5,614 bases of DNA from Pseudomonadota bacterium (GTDB lineage: Bacteria; Pseudomonadota; Alphaproteobacteria; Rhizobiales; Hyphomicrobiaceae). How positions within the stretch are numbered: the stretch's first letter is position 1; every line of letters begins with the position of its first letter. The stretch spans positions 1 through 5,614 of the forward strand of contig JAEYYQ010000458.1 in NCBI GenBank assembly GCA_023428365.1, in the 5' to 3' direction. Positions 1-5,614 of this stretch are shown piece by piece. Made by a program: the position numbers and the translations under genes. The notes under the pieces are model-generated. The model was not told the origin of the DNA. It saw only the letters and a program-made list of their open reading frames with translations, and searched no databases.

Positions 1-1471
1 CGAGCCCGAACCGGTACTTCGCGCCCGACGCGATGACGATCATGTCGAAGTCGGCGAGCAACTCCGGTTTCTTGAGGACATCGGTGCCGTAAGTGATCGT
101 GACGCCGGACGTTTCGCAGGTCCGCACGAGACTGGTAAGGTAGCGCTCGAACGCGTCCGGTGCGCTTTCAACATCCTGGAAGCGCGGTGCGAGCGCAGCC
201 TGACGAAGCGAGCCGCCAGCTCGATGCTTGCGTTCGAAAACGGTGACTGTGTTGTCAGCGGCGACGAGAGACGCATAGCTGAGACCTGCGGGGCCGGCAC
301 CGATGACGGCGATCCGTTTACCGGTTGGTCGTTCAGCACTTCCTGAAAATTCGATTTCGCGGCCGGTTCGTGCGTTGACGAGGCACTGCAGCCGGTTGCC
401 CTCGCGCATGATGTTGATGCAGGTGTTGCACGCGAGGCAGCGGCGCACTGGTTTGCCTGCTTGCGCCTTAGCCACCCATTTCTCGTCGGCGAGTAGAGGA
501 CGGCCGAGCGCGATGAAATCGCACGTGCCTTCGGCGAGAGCACTCGCAGCCAGTTCCGGATTGCCGAGCCGCGCGACGGCGATAACGGGAATTTTGACGC
601 GTGGTTTGACAGCTCGCGCGAACGGCAGGAACGATCCCTCGGGTTTGGCCATAGGAGGAATCATGCCCAACGACGATGGCAACGAACGGTAATGACCGGC
701 TGCAACGTGGATCGCATCGGCGCCGCCTTCCGACGCCCAGGTTGCGATCTGCACGCCGTCTTCGAGCTGGAGGCCCTCGGGGAAGAAGTCGTCGACCGTG
801 ATGCGGAAGATCACGGCGAGATCCGGCACCGCCTCCTTCACGCGGCGCGTGATTTCGAGGCTGAAGCGCGCGCGGTTTCTGAGGCTTCCGCCCCATTCAT
901 CCGTCCGGCGGTTTTCGAACGGCGTGTGGAATTGCGAGAGCAGATAGCCGTGCGCGGAGTGGATCTCGACGGCATCGAAGCCGGCCGCTTTTGCACGTAC
1001 CGCTGCAGCGACATGAGCCGCGATTGTTTGTTCAATCCGCTCCGGCGTCATTGCCTCGGGAATGATCGTCTCGGTCGTGAACTCCTGCACCACGTGCGGG
1101 ATGGCTGACGGAGCGATCGGTGACTCGCCGCAGATATCCACGCGCGTGTGTCCGCCGCCGTGTCCGAGTTGAATGGAGGCTTTCGCTCCACTCGCATGGA
1201 TCACCTTCACCAGCTCGGTGAGACCCGGCAGAAACCTGTCATCGTAGAGGCCCAGCTCGAAGCGGCGATGGCGTCCGCACTTCTCGGGAGCCGCCATTTC
1301 GACGGTAATCAGTCCGACACCGCCTTCGGCGCGCGCTTTGTAATAGGCGATGGTGTTCGGAGTAACGAAACCTTCGGCATCGGCGCAGCGCGTCGTCATT
1401 GACGCCATGATCACGCGATTGCGGATCTCGACAGGCCCGATGTGACCGGGCTCAAACAATGAGGCTGGCAT
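1..1471 (-). CDS. NADH:flavin oxidoreductase (FMN/4Fe-4S/FAD; FadH/TMADH-like), 3' end off window
   Basis: This frame is open from an ATG at 1471 to the left edge: 490 residues, against roughly 640-690 for complete relatives. Residues 1 to about 330 form the Old Yellow Enzyme-type FMN barrel. The N-terminus reads LFEPGHIGPVEIRNRVIMAS. The active-site stretch is H171-S-A-H174-G-Y176-L, followed by NRRTDEWGGSLRNRARF, H260 and a PPM motif at 272-274. A 4Fe-4S motif lies at C345, C348, C351 and C363. The dinucleotide-binding glycines GAGPAG are at 391-396, with VFERKHRAGGSL after them, and DMIVIASGA lies near the cut end. By family knowledge, such enzymes pass electrons from NAD(P)H through FAD and the cluster to FMN, which reduces a C=C bond; some relatives instead oxidise amines. 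The protein is probably cytosolic. It is the last gene visible here, 16 nt after the SDR gene, with GAAGG 8 nt before the start. The class is secure. The substrate is unknown; a dienoyl-CoA, an enone or a steroid-like compound are all possible. Confidence 0.93.
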   Translation of the reverse strand, partial: MPASLFEPGHIGPVEIRNRVIMASMTTRCADAEGFVTPNTIAYYKARAEGGVGLITVEMAAPEKCGRHRRFELGLYDDRFLPGLTELVKVIHASGAKASIQLGHGGGHTRVDICGESPIAPSAIPHVVQEFTTETIIPEAMTPERIEQTIAAHVAAAVRAKAAGFDAVEIHSAHGYLLSQFHTPFENRRTDEWGGSLRNRARFSLEITRRVKEAVPDLAVIFRITVDDFFPEGLQLEDGVQIATWASEGGADAIHVAAGHYRSLPSSLGMIPPMAKPEGSFLPFARAVKPRVKIPVIAVARLGNPELAASALAEGTCDFIALGRPLLADEKWVAKAQAGKPVRRCLACNTCINIMREGNRLQCLVNARTGREIEFSGSAERPTGKRIAVIGAGPAGLSYASLVAADNTVTVFERKHRAGGSLRQAALAPRFQDVESAPDAFERYLTSLVRTCETSGVTITYGTDVLKKPELLADFDMIVIASGAKYRFGL

Positions 1472-1487
1472 TTGGCTCGCCTTCGGC

Positions 1488-2255
1488 TTAGCTCATCCAG
1501 GAGCCGCCCGTCACATCATACATGGCGCCGGTGACATAATCGGCTTCGTCGGAAGCCAGGAATGCGACGACTTTCGCGACGTCCTCGGCGGTGCCCGCGC
1601 GACCGAGCGGAATAGACTTCACACGCTCATCTGCGAGCGGTAGGCCGACGCGCTTAGAGGCTTCGTCGATATCGGAGCGCATGGATGTGCCAACGATCAG
1701 ACCTGGGCCGACAGCGTTGACGCGCACATGCGGAGCGACTTCGAGGGCCAGAGCCTGCGTGAAACCGACGATTGCGAACTTGGAGGCTGCGTACGAACCG
1801 AAGTTCGGAGCCGCACGCTTGCCGAGCCAGGACGCAAGGTTCACCACGGCGCCGCGCTTGCGCTTCACCATGTCGGGCACGACGGCGCGGGTCACATTGA
1901 ACGTGCCGGTGACGTTGATGTTGAACGTGTCCGTCCAGTCTTTCTCGTCCATGGTCAGCAGAGCGCCGAGGCGTGCGATTCCGGCATTGTTGACGAGGAT
2001 ATCGAACGAACCGATGTCTTTCGAAAGCGTGGCCACTGCAGTGGCGATGGAGGCAGCGTCAGCGACGTTGCCAGCCGCGGAGGCCGCGCGGCAGCCGAGC
2101 TGCCGAACTTCCTCCGCCGTGCGGGCCGCCGCGGCGGGATCGAGATCGAGAATGGCAACATGGCTGCCCTCTCGCGCCAGCTTCAATGCGATAGCGCGGC
2201 CAATACCCGCTGCACCGCCTGTCACCAGAGCTATACGATCTTTCAAACCGTCCAC
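1488..2255 (-). CDS. SDR family oxidoreductase (classical, NAD-type), GTG start
   Basis: The product has 255 residues, the usual length for a classical short-chain dehydrogenase/reductase. Visible motifs are the cofactor glycines TGGAAGIG (12-19), an acidic residue D37 at the end of the second strand that favours NAD(H) over NADP(H), and NNAG (89-92). The complete catalytic tetrad is N114, S142, Y155 and K159. The C-terminus reads VTGGSWMS. The family interconverts alcohols and ketones, for example 3-hydroxyacyl-CoA and 3-oxoacyl-CoA. No ATG lies near the N-terminus. The GTG at 2255 is preferred because AAGGA stands 8 nt before it and the upstream SDR stops 20 nt away. The adenine-side position that is usually Asp-Val reads Asn63-Val64, a mild departure. 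The gene sits between another SDR and the flavin oxidoreductase, which suggests a dehydrogenase step in the same route. A 3-oxoacyl reductase (FabG-like) label would be an over-call; the substrate is not readable. Confidence 0.95.
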   Translation of the reverse strand: MDGLKDRIALVTGGAAGIGRAIALKLAREGSHVAILDLDPAAAARTAEEVRQLGCRAASAAGNVADAASIATAVATLSKDIGSFDILVNNAGIARLGALLTMDEKDWTDTFNINVTGTFNVTRAVVPDMVKRKRGAVVNLASWLGKRAAPNFGSYAASKFAIVGFTQALALEVAPHVRVNAVGPGLIVGTSMRSDIDEASKRVGLPLADERVKSIPLGRAGTAEDVAKVVAFLASDEADYVTGAMYDVTGGSWMS

Positions 2256-2260
2256 GGCGT

Positions 2261-2268
2261 CTTTCCTT
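2261..2268 (-). promoter_or_regulatory. Shine-Dalgarno site that supports the GTG start
   Basis: The minus strand reads AAGGAAAG. Its AAGGA core is 8 nt before the GTG at 2255. This decides the start of the SDR gene at 1488-2255, which has no nearby ATG; a TTG three codons further in would be spaced less well. Confidence 0.72.
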
Positions 2269-2275
2269 GCGTGTC

Positions 2276-3037
2276 TTAGTAGGCTGTCATGCCGCCGTCG
2301 ATCGTCAGGATCGTGCCGGTGGCAAAGCTGCTTTCATCGCTGGCCAGGAACAACATGCCAGCTGCGATTTCGTCTGGGGTGCCAAGGCGCCGCATCAGCT
2401 GGCGATCTTTCAGCCCCTGCAGGATCTCTGCTGCATTCGGGCTCTTGGCCAGAATGTCTTCAAAGTAAGGCGTGTTGATCGTGCCCGGAGAGATCGCGTT
2501 GCAGCGGATGCCCTGTGCAACGTGGTCGATCGCAACCGCGCGCGTGAGAGCGGCGACAGCGCCTTTCGATGCGCAGTAGGCTGCGCGATCCTTGATGCCA
2601 ACTGCCGCAACGACCGAAGCGGTGTTGACGATCGAGCCGCCACCGTTGGCCGCCATGGCCGGAATGGCGAACTTGGTGCACAGGTAAACACCGCGCACGT
2701 TGACTGCCATCAGGGCTTCCCAGGCGTCTTCGTCCGTTTCAACGCCGTTTCCGGCAATGCCGTAGCCAGCGTTGTTGAGCAGGACATCGAGACGGCCGTA
2801 AGCTTTCACGGTCTCATCGACCATGCGCTTGGCGTCGGCGGCCTTGGTCACGTCGACCTCGAGCGCGATCGCCTTCGCGCCGAGCTTCACGCACTCGTCG
2901 GCCACTGACTGCGCCTGATCCTTGCGCTTGTCAGCGATAACGAGGCGCGCGCCTTCCTTGGCGAACATGAGGCAAGCAGCGCGGCCGATGCCAGAGCCGC
3001 CGCCAGTGATGATGCAGGATTTATCTTTGAGACGCAT
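2276..3037 (-). CDS. SDR family oxidoreductase (classical, NAD-type)
   Basis: This 253-residue classical SDR begins at an ATG with GAGGA 5 nt before it, 23 nt after the hydratase gene. The cofactor motif TGGGSGIG is at 11-18. D36 ends the second strand and favours NAD(H). Asp62-Val63 is the standard adenine contact and NNAG is at 88-91. The tetrad is N113, S141, Y154 and K158. The C-terminus reads TILTIDGGMTAY, typical of the family. It should carry out NAD-linked alcohol/ketone oxidoreduction in the cytosol. The neighbouring hydratase would produce a hydroxy compound, so oxidising that product is a natural but inferred role. Outside the shared motifs it differs widely from the next SDR, particularly in the substrate loop after the catalytic lysine. 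The pair is therefore an old divergence, not a recent duplication, and the two probably act on different intermediates. Confidence 0.95.
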   Translation of the reverse strand: MRLKDKSCIITGGGSGIGRAACLMFAKEGARLVIADKRKDQAQSVADECVKLGAKAIALEVDVTKAADAKRMVDETVKAYGRLDVLLNNAGYGIAGNGVETDEDAWEALMAVNVRGVYLCTKFAIPAMAANGGGSIVNTASVVAAVGIKDRAAYCASKGAVAALTRAVAIDHVAQGIRCNAISPGTINTPYFEDILAKSPNAAEILQGLKDRQLMRRLGTPDEIAAGMLFLASDESSFATGTILTIDGGMTAY

Positions 3038-3060
3038 AGCCGTCCTCGCGTTTCCCGGTG

Positions 3061-3501
3061 TCAGTTCTTGGTCCAGGCGAGAATATGATTGGCAACGCCA
3101 ACAAGCTCGCCGCGCTGGTTCACGGCTTTGATCTCGCTGCGCGAGCGCCGCTTTACAGGGTCAATCTCGATGATGGTGTACGTCAGGTTCACCGTGTCGC
3201 CGAGGAACACCGGACCAAGGAACCGGACTTTGTCATAACCGAGCGACACCGGGGTTTCGGTGCGGCCGGGACCCGTGCTGTTGCTCTTGTCGATCATCAG
3301 CGTCGAGCAGGTCGACATGAACCCAACCAGGAGCGCGCCGTGAGCGATGCGCTGTCCGTACTTCGATTCCTTCATGTACTGCTCGTTGACGTGGTTCCCC
3401 GACAGGTCGCCGGTGATGCCAGCGAACATGTAGACGTCTGCCTCGCCAACAGTCTTGGCGAACGAAACCGTGTCGCCGACCTTCACGTAGAAGTCGCTCA
3501 T
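3061..3501 (-). CDS. MaoC/PhaJ-type hotdog hydratase (probable enoyl-CoA hydratase)
   Basis: The product has 146 residues, the size of a single-hotdog R-specific enoyl-CoA hydratase. The hydratase signature spans residues 26-55: FAGITGD with D32, then H37, and IAHG at 52-55. D32, H37 and S63 fall where PhaJ of Aeromonas caviae has Asp31, His36 and Ser62, which supports a working active site. The family adds water across the trans-2 double bond of an enoyl thioester to give the (R)-3-hydroxy product, or runs in reverse. The usual Asn-Pro before the catalytic histidine is Ser-Gly-Asn here, so this belongs to a separate subfamily and the substrate may not be a simple fatty acyl-CoA. The ATG has AGGAG 7 nt before it. 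The gene follows the transporter ATPase after 38 nt and heads the enzyme part of the operon. Fold and family are secure; the CoA-ester substrate is inferred. Confidence 0.92.
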   Translation of the reverse strand: MSDFYVKVGDTVSFAKTVGEADVYMFAGITGDLSGNHVNEQYMKESKYGQRIAHGALLVGFMSTCSTLMIDKSNSTGPGRTETPVSLGYDKVRFLGPVFLGDTVNLTYTIIEIDPVKRRSRSEIKAVNQRGELVGVANHILAWTKN

Positions 3502-3508
3502 TTTCTTG

Positions 3509-3513
3509 CTCCT
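3509..3513 (-). promoter_or_regulatory. Shine-Dalgarno site for the MaoC-type hydratase
   Basis: The minus strand reads AGGAG, 7 nt before the ATG at 3501. It lies in the 38-nt gap between the transporter genes and the enzyme genes, the widest gap in the window. I see no convincing hairpin, T-run or promoter elements there, so the gap looks like a plain junction within the operon. Confidence 0.75.
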
Positions 3514-3539
3514 GATGATAGTATGCGTCGCGTCGGGCG

Positions 3540-4637
3540 TTAGCGAAGTGCCATGCCCGACGAGCCGTCGAAGATGTGGAGATTGTCGATATTCGCCGCG
3601 ATCTCGACGTTGTTTCCGGTGGACAGCGCCAGCTCAGGATCGACGCCCGCGACACGGATGTCGCTGTCGCCGATACGAACGGCCAGAATCTGCTCGTCGC
3701 CGAGTTGCTCGGTGACCATCAGTCGGCCGGCAATACCGACCTGCTCTGGATTTGCCGGGCTGCCAAGCTGCAGATGCTGCGGCCTTACACCGATCGTGAC
3801 GGTCTTGGCGTCGCTGCTCAGGCCGGTGAGGCGGCGTGAAGGCAGTTTCATATTCACACCCTGACCTGTGAGGGCAACCTGATCGCCGCCGCCTGCCAGG
3901 TTCAGTTCGAAGAAGTTCATAGCCGGTGAGCCGATGAAGCTTGCAACGAAACGGTTGACCGGACGCTTGTAGAGTTCCAGCGGCGAGCCGACCTGTTGGA
4001 CGAGGCCGTCCTTCATGACGACGATGCGGTCGCCCAGAGTCATGGCTTCGATCTGGTCGTGGGTGACGAAGATCGACGTCGTCGGTACGCGCTCACGCAG
4101 TTCCTTAATCTCGAGGCGCATCTGCGCACGGAGCTGTGCATCCAGGTTCGAAAGCGGCTCGTCGAAGAGGAACACTTTCGGGTTGCGCACAATGCAGCGG
4201 CCAAGAGCAACGCGCTGCTGCTGTCCGCCGGAGAGCTGGCGCGGGCGACGCGCCAGCAGAGGCTCGATCGACAGCACTTTTGCTGCGCGCTTGATCGCTA
4301 CCTCGATCTCCGACTCCGGTGTGCGCCGGTTGCGCAGACCGAATGCGAGATTGTCGTAAACGGTCATGTGCTGATAGAGCGCGTAGTTCTGGAACACCAT
4401 CGCGATATCGCGATCCTTGGGCTGCAGATCGTTCACGACGCGATCGCCGATCGCGATCGTGCCGCCGGAGATTTCCTCCAGGCCTGCGATCATGCGCAGC
4501 GTCGTGGATTTGCCGCAGCCCGACGGGCCGACGAGTGCAACGAACTCCTGATCGGCAATGTCGAGCGTGAAATCTTTCACCGCCACGACGTTGTTGCCGT
4601 AGAGTTTGCGAACGTTCTTGAGGATGACCTCCGCCAT
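3540..4637 (-). CDS. CUT1 ABC importer ATP-binding protein (MalK/UgpC-like)
   Basis: This 365-residue ATPase energises an inner-membrane importer from the cytosolic face. All nucleotide-binding elements are present: Walker [10 protein letters not shown] (37-45), Q-loop Q83 in [14 protein letters not shown], signature LSGGQQQRV (135-143), Walker B FLFDEP (156-161) with E160, D-loop SNLDA, and switch H193 in [10 protein letters not shown]. From about residue 240 a C-terminal regulatory/TOBE (MOI-type) region follows, including IGVRPQHL, as in MalK and UgpC. The length matches that family and rules out the shorter amino-acid or branched-chain importers. The usual GRAIVR after the signature reads GRCIVR (C148), a mild variant. 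The gene starts 3 nt after the permease stop. Its GAAGG ribosome site lies inside the permease's last codons, so translation is probably coupled. Automated pipelines often label such proteins ugpC; nothing here shows glycerol-3-phosphate as the substrate. Confidence 0.97.
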   Translation of the reverse strand: MAEVILKNVRKLYGNNVVAVKDFTLDIADQEFVALVGPSGCGKSTTLRMIAGLEEISGGTIAIGDRVVNDLQPKDRDIAMVFQNYALYQHMTVYDNLAFGLRNRRTPESEIEVAIKRAAKVLSIEPLLARRPRQLSGGQQQRVALGRCIVRNPKVFLFDEPLSNLDAQLRAQMRLEIKELRERVPTTSIFVTHDQIEAMTLGDRIVVMKDGLVQQVGSPLELYKRPVNRFVASFIGSPAMNFFELNLAGGGDQVALTGQGVNMKLPSRRLTGLSSDAKTVTIGVRPQHLQLGSPANPEQVGIAGRLMVTEQLGDEQILAVRIGDSDIRVAGVDPELALSTGNNVEIAANIDNLHIFDGSSGMALR

Positions 4638-4640
4638 TGT

Positions 4641-5495
4641 CTAAACCTTCAATCCCCGAATGACGTATTTCTGACCAAAGACAGTGATGAGCAGCGCCGG
4701 GCCCATAGCCAGGATCGCCGTGGCACTCATGAGATGCCATTCCATGCCCATTTCGTGAACGAACTGAGCCATCACTACCGTGAGAATAGGCGTATTGTTT
4801 GCCGTGAGAATGAGTGCGAACAGGAACTCATTCCACGTATACAGCCAGCACAGGATAGCCAGGGCGGTAAGACCCGGTATCGCAGCAGGCAGCGCGACGC
4901 GATAGAACGCACCCCATCGCGAGCATCCGTCGATCATCGCAGCATGCTCCATCGACGGGTCGATACCGTCAAAGAAGCCCTTCATGATCCACGAGAAGAA
5001 GCAGATGTGTACGGCGACGTGCGGCAGCAGCAGACCCCAGTAGGTGTCGAAGATGCCAAGCGCCCGCGTCACGAAGTACAGCGGCAGCACCCAGGACACG
5101 TAGGGCACGCAGCGGAACACGTAGATGAGACCAAACCATGTGTTCGGGATTGGCCCGCTGAACCGTGACAGCATGTAACCCGACGTGACCGTCACGCCCA
5201 GCGACAGCACGGTCGCCAGTGTCGAAATGGCGAAGCTGTTCCACATCGCCTTGAGCACGACATCCTGCGACAGCACTTCCGAGAAATTCTCGAACGTGAA
5301 ATCCGTGCCCTGATGCACGTAGTAGACGGCATATCCGGGCCGCAAGGACGTCAGAAGTAGCCATAATACTGGAAAGGCGAACAGCAGGCAGACGGCAACG
5401 ACCACGAGAAAGAAGAACACCTTCTTGCCGCCTGGTGCCAGTCCGTCCAGAAAACTGCGCCGGGCGGGCGCGGGAATCGCGTCGACGGCGCTCAT
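4641..5495 (-). CDS. CUT1 ABC importer permease, MalG type
   Basis: This 284-residue inner-membrane protein has six likely transmembrane segments, at about 26-48, 86-109, 118-142, 152-172, 205-230 and 255-274. The cytoplasmic EAA loop that docks on the ATPase is clear: E183-H-A-A-M-I-D-G190 through ALP at 201-203. WNEF (221-224) and the YVIRGL C-terminus are typical of MalG-type CUT1 permeases. The N-terminal 25 residues are polar and cytoplasmic. The ATG overlaps the stop of the preceding permease in an ATGA arrangement, with a strong GGAGGT ribosome site 6 nt away. The two permeases would form a heterodimeric channel with two copies of the downstream ATPase. CUT1 systems carry sugars, sugar alcohols, oligosaccharides or glycerol phosphates; the cargo here cannot be read. 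Confidence 0.96.
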   Translation of the reverse strand: MSAVDAIPAPARRSFLDGLAPGGKKVFFFLVVVAVCLLFAFPVLWLLLTSLRPGYAVYYVHQGTDFTFENFSEVLSQDVVLKAMWNSFAISTLATVLSLGVTVTSGYMLSRFSGPIPNTWFGLIYVFRCVPYVSWVLPLYFVTRALGIFDTYWGLLLPHVAVHICFFSWIMKGFFDGIDPSMEHAAMIDGCSRWGAFYRVALPAAIPGLTALAILCWLYTWNEFLFALILTANNTPILTVVMAQFVHEMGMEWHLMSATAILAMGPALLITVFGQKYVIRGLKV

Positions 5496-5614
5496 TTCGA
5501 CACCTCCACCCAGCGATTGAGGATGCGGTAGAGCATCATGGCGAATAGCACGATGATAATGGCTCCAATCACTGCGGCGGCTGATCCGCGGCCGAAGTTC
5601 AAGAACTGGAAGGC
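5492..5614 (-). CDS. CUT1 ABC importer permease, MalF type, C-terminal fragment
   Basis: Only the last 40 codons and a TGA stop are inside the window; the gene continues past the right edge. The fragment begins AFQFLNFGRGSAAAVIGAII and ends LYRILNRWVEVSK. It has one hydrophobic helix at about fragment residues 11-29 (SAAAVIGA to MMLY), followed by a short basic tail. This is the usual end of a MalF/UgpA-type permease: the FGRGSA loop, the last membrane segment and a cytoplasmic end. The stop overlaps the next permease's start by 4 nt, which supports a MalF-MalG pair. The call rests on this short piece and on the neighbouring MalG-type gene. Confidence 0.88.
   Translation of the reverse strand, partial: AFQFLNFGRGSAAAVIGAIIIVLFAMMLYRILNRWVEVSK
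5501..5507 (-). promoter_or_regulatory. Strong Shine-Dalgarno site for the MalG-type permease
   Basis: On the minus strand this reads GGAGGTG, with GGAGGT standing 6 nt before the ATG at 5495. It is inside the last codons of the preceding permease (Trp-Val-Glu-Val). With the ATGA overlap, it should allow both re-initiation and independent initiation. It is the best ribosome site in the window. Confidence 0.8.

Noticed and set aside
40..896. Minus-strand frames at 40-543 and 468-896 within the flavin oxidoreductase.
   Set aside because: They are in other frames from the continuous 490-codon frame that carries the barrel, Fe-S and Rossmann motifs. Their Arg/Ser-rich translations resemble nothing.
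1..1471. Naming the flavoprotein fadH or trimethylamine dehydrogenase.
   Set aside because: The active-site residues match neither enzyme fully and the C-terminal part is outside the window, so only a class-level name is supported.
1591..2478. A 295-codon plus-strand open frame, with a second of 183 codons (1728-2279), opposite the SDR genes.
   Set aside because: Both overlap SDR genes with full catalytic motifs, have low-complexity Ala/Arg/Ser-rich products and show no domain. The length is explained by high G+C.
3502..3539. Possible internal promoter or attenuator in the widest gap.
   Set aside because: It has a good ribosome site but no convincing -35/-10 pair, stem-loop or T-run in 38 nt.
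4399..4414. A perfect 16-bp palindrome, ATCGCGATATCGCGAT, with more GCGATCG-like words near 4440-4460.
   Set aside because: It encodes the conserved Asp-Arg-Asp-Ile-Ala-Met motif before the ATPase Q-loop, and codon choice in G+C-rich DNA explains it. Nothing suggests a regulatory site inside the gene.
3540..4637. Naming the ATPase ugpC or malK.
   Set aside because: The motifs define the CUT1 ATPase family, but these ATPases are alike across many substrates and the binding protein that would decide is not in the window.
3996..5168. A 390-codon plus-strand open frame running antisense to the ATPase and permease genes.
   Set aside because: It crosses the junction of two genes with complete family motifs on the other strand. 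Its product has no recognisable domain and is rich in Arg, His and Glu, as expected for the mirror of G+C-rich coding DNA. It is a shadow frame.

Overview
The window is about 5.6 kb of G+C-rich DNA (near 60 % by eye). It is densely coding, and every supported gene lies on the minus strand. Gene spacing is tight throughout: a 4-nt overlap, then gaps of 3, 38, 23, 20 and 16 nt. This looks like the middle of one operon transcribed from right to left. Base composition, the forms of the proteins and the gene content suggest an alphaproteobacterium, most likely of the Hyphomicrobiales (Bradyrhizobium-like). That placement is an inference from style; the window has no marker gene.

Reading in the direction of transcription (right to left), the right edge holds the last 40 residues of a MalF-type permease. 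A complete MalG-type permease (4641-5495) and a MalK/UgpC-type ATPase (3540-4637) follow. These three are the membrane and energy parts of a CUT1-family ABC importer. The substrate-binding protein, the start of the first permease and the operon promoter should lie beyond the right edge.

Four enzymes come next. They are a single-hotdog MaoC/PhaJ-type enoyl hydratase (3061-3501), a classical short-chain dehydrogenase/reductase (SDR, 2276-3037), a second SDR that starts at GTG (1488-2255), and a large FMN/4Fe-4S/FAD oxidoreductase of the 2,4-dienoyl-CoA reductase/trimethylamine dehydrogenase class (1-1471). The last is cut by the left edge within its FAD-binding domain.

The joint reading is that the importer takes up a small molecule which the enzymes then reduce, hydrate and oxidise in a beta-oxidation-like sequence (C=C reduction, C=C hydration, alcohol/ketone interconversion). 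Pairing a sugar-type importer with hydratase and ene-reductase chemistry is the most interesting feature. It suggests the substrate is not an ordinary sugar, or that it carries a non-sugar part. The oxidoreductase has an Old Yellow Enzyme-like His-x-x-His-x-Tyr site, where E. coli FadH has none. This points towards an enone or enoate substrate rather than a dienoyl-CoA, but the substrate cannot be read from the sequence.

I found no RNA genes, mobile elements, repeats, CRISPR arrays, terminators or clear promoters. No stretch longer than 38 bases lacks a gene.
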